A stretch of 8,885 bases of DNA, from positions 1-8,885 of the forward strand of contig CAKSPN010000059.1 of NCBI GenBank assembly GCA_934481375.1, given 5' to 3'. Source of the stretch: an uncultured Clostridia bacterium (GTDB lineage Bacteria; Bacillota; Clostridia; UBA1381). A program made the position numbers and the translations under genes. The notes below the pieces were generated by a model. That model was not told the DNA's origin. It saw only the letters and a program-made list of their open reading frames with translations, and did no database searches. Below are positions 7,336-8,885 of this stretch, in pieces; position 1 is the first letter of the stretch, and every line of letters begins with the position of its first letter.

Positions 7336-7932
7336 TTAATATTTTTCGTTTAATAATTTCTCGACCAGCTCGCTTTTGTTTTTCTTGTCACGGAATATTT
7401 GGCATACTTCGTCCGTACAGCGTTCCAGGTCGTCGTTTACAACAATGTAATTATATTTGCCGCTTTGGGTCATTTCCCATTTTGCGTGGTCCATTCGCAC
7501 CATTATCTGGTCCTCATTCTCACGTCCGCGCCCTATAAGCCTGTTTTTGAGTTCTTTCATTGACGGCGGCACGACAAATATCAGATTGGCGTCCTCAAAT
7601 TTGCTCTTTACTTTGAGTGCACCCTGAACCTCGATTTCAAGCAAAACGTTTATCCCGTCATTGAGCATTTTCTCAACCGTGCGCCTGGGCGTACCGTAAT
7701 AATTTCCGCCGTACACCGCATATTCGAGCATCTCGTCATTCTCGATAAGGTTTGTAAACTCCTCCGGGGAAATATAATTGTAGGTAACGCCTTCCTCCTC
7801 GTCCTTGCGTTTTTCACGGGTGGTGCTTGAAACGGAAAGGAATATGTCCTCACGCTTTAAAAGCTCGTTGCAGATTGTGCCTTTTCCCGTTCCCGACGGT
7901 CCCGACATAACAAACAGAAGTCCTCTACTCAT
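7336..7932 (-). CDS. gmk: Guanylate kinase
   Basis: Cytosolic enzyme converting GMP and ATP to GDP and ADP, needed for GTP, dGTP and recycling of guanine nucleotides. Numbered from the Met at 7932 (198 aa), the P-loop is GPSGTGKGT at 11-19. The GMP-binding stretch SSTTREKRKDEEEG at 35-48 keeps both arginines (39 and 42) and Glu45, followed by Tyr51. LLEIEVQGALKVK lies at 97-109. The lid arginine region RGRENEDQI is at 135-143, and YNYIVVNDDLE at 160-170 is a family signature. An in-frame ATG at 7941 would add MIK, but the ribosome binding site GAGGAG would then touch the start codon. From 7932 the spacing is nine bases. The chosen start overlaps the remA stop by eight bases, so translation is probably coupled. 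Confidence 0.96.
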   Translation of the reverse strand: MSRGLLFVMSGPSGTGKGTICNELLKREDIFLSVSSTTREKRKDEEEGVTYNYISPEEFTNLIENDEMLEYAVYGGNYYGTPRRTVEKMLNDGINVLLEIEVQGALKVKSKFEDANLIFVVPPSMKELKNRLIGRGRENEDQIMVRMDHAKWEMTQSGKYNYIVVNDDLERCTDEVCQIFRDKKNKSELVEKLLNEKY

Positions 7933-8173
7933 CTTTATCATCTCCTCTCAGTCTGCCGGCAACCGTTTCAGGCTGCATCGACGTAAGGATAATGTGTTCC
8001 GAATCGGTCACTATAACCGCTCTTGTACGTCTGCCGTAGGTTGCGTTCACAAGTATACCCTTTTCTTCGGCGTCGTGTATAATCCTTTTTATCGGAGCGG
8101 ATTCGGGGCTTACCACCGCCACAATCCTGTCCGCATTTACCATATTTCCAAATCCGATGTTTATAAGTTTCAT
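7925..8173 (-). CDS. remA: RemA family DNA-binding regulator (DUF370)
   Basis: Small DNA-binding protein; in B. subtilis RemA activates biofilm matrix and osmoprotection genes, binding DNA as a multimeric ring. The 82-residue sequence is almost wholly made of the conserved family core: INIGFGNMVNADRIVAVVSP at 4-23, ESAPIKRIIHDAEEKGI at 24-40, and ATYGRRTRAVIVTDSEH at 44-60. The basic RRTR sits in the segment linked to DNA binding. The end, MQPETVAGRL at 66-75, is also typical. Which genes it controls in this organism cannot be read from the sequence. The ATG at 8173 has GGAG at 8181-8184 in the 12-base gap after yicC. Its 3' end contains the gmk binding site, and its stop overlaps the preferred gmk start. 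The yicC-remA-gmk order is the standard one in Firmicutes. Confidence 0.95.
   Translation of the reverse strand: MKLINIGFGNMVNADRIVAVVSPESAPIKRIIHDAEEKGILVNATYGRRTRAVIVTDSEHIILTSMQPETVAGRLRGDDKDE
7942..7947 (-). promoter_or_regulatory. Shine-Dalgarno that sets the gmk start
   Basis: GAGGAG on the minus strand lies inside the remA coding end (Arg-Gly-Asp codons). It abuts the ATG at 7941 with no spacing and is nine bases from the ATG at 7932. The second geometry is the usual one and favours the 198-residue Gmk. Confidence 0.7.
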
Positions 8174-8185
8174 ACGTTTACTCCG

Positions 8186-8885
8186 TTACTCGATATTCTG
8201 AACCTGTTCTCTGAGCTTTTCTATTTCGCCTTTAAGCTCAACAACAATTTTTGCAATCTCAATATCCTGCGCCTTTGAGCCTATCGTGTTTACCTCACGG
8301 TTTATCTCCTGTATGAGGAAATCAAGCTTTCTGCCTGCCGGCTCACCGCTGTCAAGAATTTGATAAAATTCCTCAAAGTGACTTCCGAGCCGTACCGTTT
8401 CTTCATTTACCGCAACCTTATCGGCAAAAATTGCGACCTCCGTAAGTATTCTCGATTCGTCAATATCACGGTCGGCAACAACTTCTTTTATTTTGGCGTA
8501 AAGCTTTTCACGGTAATCAGCCACCGTTTTCGGCGAATATTCGTCCACCTTTTCGGCAAGCGTTTTCATATAATCCACACGGGCACGCAAATCTTTTCCT
8601 ATGCGTTCGCCCTCTCTTGCACGCATATCCGTAAAGGCGGTTAATGCCTTTTCAAGCACACTCTCCGTAAGCGACCAGATTTTATCCTCGTCCTCCTCAC
8701 GGCGCTCGGTTTTAAATATTTCCGTGTATCTCGCAACGTTCGATACTGATATATCGTCTTTCAGATTAAACTTCTCGCAAAGCTCGTGCAGAACGTCTAT
8801 GTAATTTTTCGCAAGCTCCTCATTGAGCACAATATCCTTGTCCGCCTCCTCATAGCTTTCGACGCTGACAAAAATATCAACCTTA
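8186..8885 (-). CDS. yicC: YicC family endoribonuclease, C-terminal part (cut by window edge)
   Basis: YicC/YloC proteins are stress-linked endoribonucleases; the E. coli protein has been tied to degradation of the small RNA RyhB. The reading frame stays open to the end of the window, giving about 232 residues of a protein usually near 290, so roughly 60 N-terminal residues lie outside. The first complete codons read KVDIFVSVESYEEADKDIV and continue into LNEELAKNYIDVL, matching the middle of the YicC N-terminal domain. The C-terminal domain (DUF1732) is complete: GSHFEEFYQILDSGEPAGRK, then LDFLIQEINREVNTIGSKA, then an amphipathic helix rich in Glu and Lys ending in EKLREQVQNIE. A GTG at 8830 is in frame but is internal and not the start. 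remA follows after 12 bases. Confidence 0.94.
   Translation of the reverse strand, partial: KVDIFVSVESYEEADKDIVLNEELAKNYIDVLHELCEKFNLKDDISVSNVARYTEIFKTERREEDEDKIWSLTESVLEKALTAFTDMRAREGERIGKDLRARVDYMKTLAEKVDEYSPKTVADYREKLYAKIKEVVADRDIDESRILTEVAIFADKVAVNEETVRLGSHFEEFYQILDSGEPAGRKLDFLIQEINREVNTIGSKAQDIEIAKIVVELKGEIEKLREQVQNIE

Noticed and set aside
7650..7853. Open frame of 67 codons on the minus strand inside gmk in another frame
   Set aside because: Fully nested within the conserved gmk coding sequence, with a biased composition and no family resemblance.
7805..8278. Open frame of 157 codons on the plus strand spanning the gmk, remA and yicC junctions
   Set aside because: It crosses three real genes on the opposite strand and has no recognisable motif or clear ribosome binding site.
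8828..8830. GTG as the start of yicC
   Set aside because: The frame is open upstream to the window edge, and the upstream residues match the YicC N-terminal domain. The GTG encodes an internal valine just before LNEELAK.

Overview
The window is a dense, single-strand housekeeping operon. Eleven genes all read on the minus strand, from the high-coordinate end to the low-coordinate end. Two are cut by the window edges: yicC at 8885 and prpC at 1. The gene order yicC, remA, gmk, rpoZ, priA, def, fmt, rsmB, rlmN, prpC is the classic Firmicutes arrangement, known from Bacillus subtilis as the yloC to prpC block. A YugP-type zinc peptidase between fmt and rsmB, the RemA protein, strong Shine-Dalgarno sequences and moderate GC content suggest a member of the Clostridia. 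Genus or species cannot be read from this sequence.

Layout in transcription order: yicC (3' part, 8885-8186), remA (8173-7925), gmk (7932-7336), rpoZ (7320-7027), priA (7007-4572), def (4560-4111), fmt (4099-3161), yugP-type peptidase (3152-2439), rsmB (2442-1183), rlmN (1186-167) and prpC (5' part, 148-1). Gaps between genes are 8 to 19 bases. Three junctions overlap: remA/gmk by 8 bases, yugP/rsmB by 4 and rsmB/rlmN by 4. No stretch without a gene exceeds 19 bases. I see no RNA gene, terminator, mobile element, repeat or CRISPR array.

The genes fall into linked jobs. YicC and RemA are an RNA nuclease and a DNA-binding regulator. Gmk makes GDP and RpoZ is the omega subunit of RNA polymerase. 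PriA restarts stalled replication forks. Fmt and Def add and remove the formyl group on the initiator methionine. RsmB and RlmN methylate 16S and 23S rRNA (RlmN also tRNA). PrpC opens the PP2C phosphatase and kinase signalling module that normally follows.

Three start codons need care. rlmN most likely starts at 1186 rather than 1204, gmk at 7932 rather than 7941, and priA uses TTG at 7007. coaBC, which lies between rpoZ and priA in B. subtilis, is absent here. I found no undescribed system. The most open question is the role of the YugP-type membrane peptidase embedded among the translation genes.
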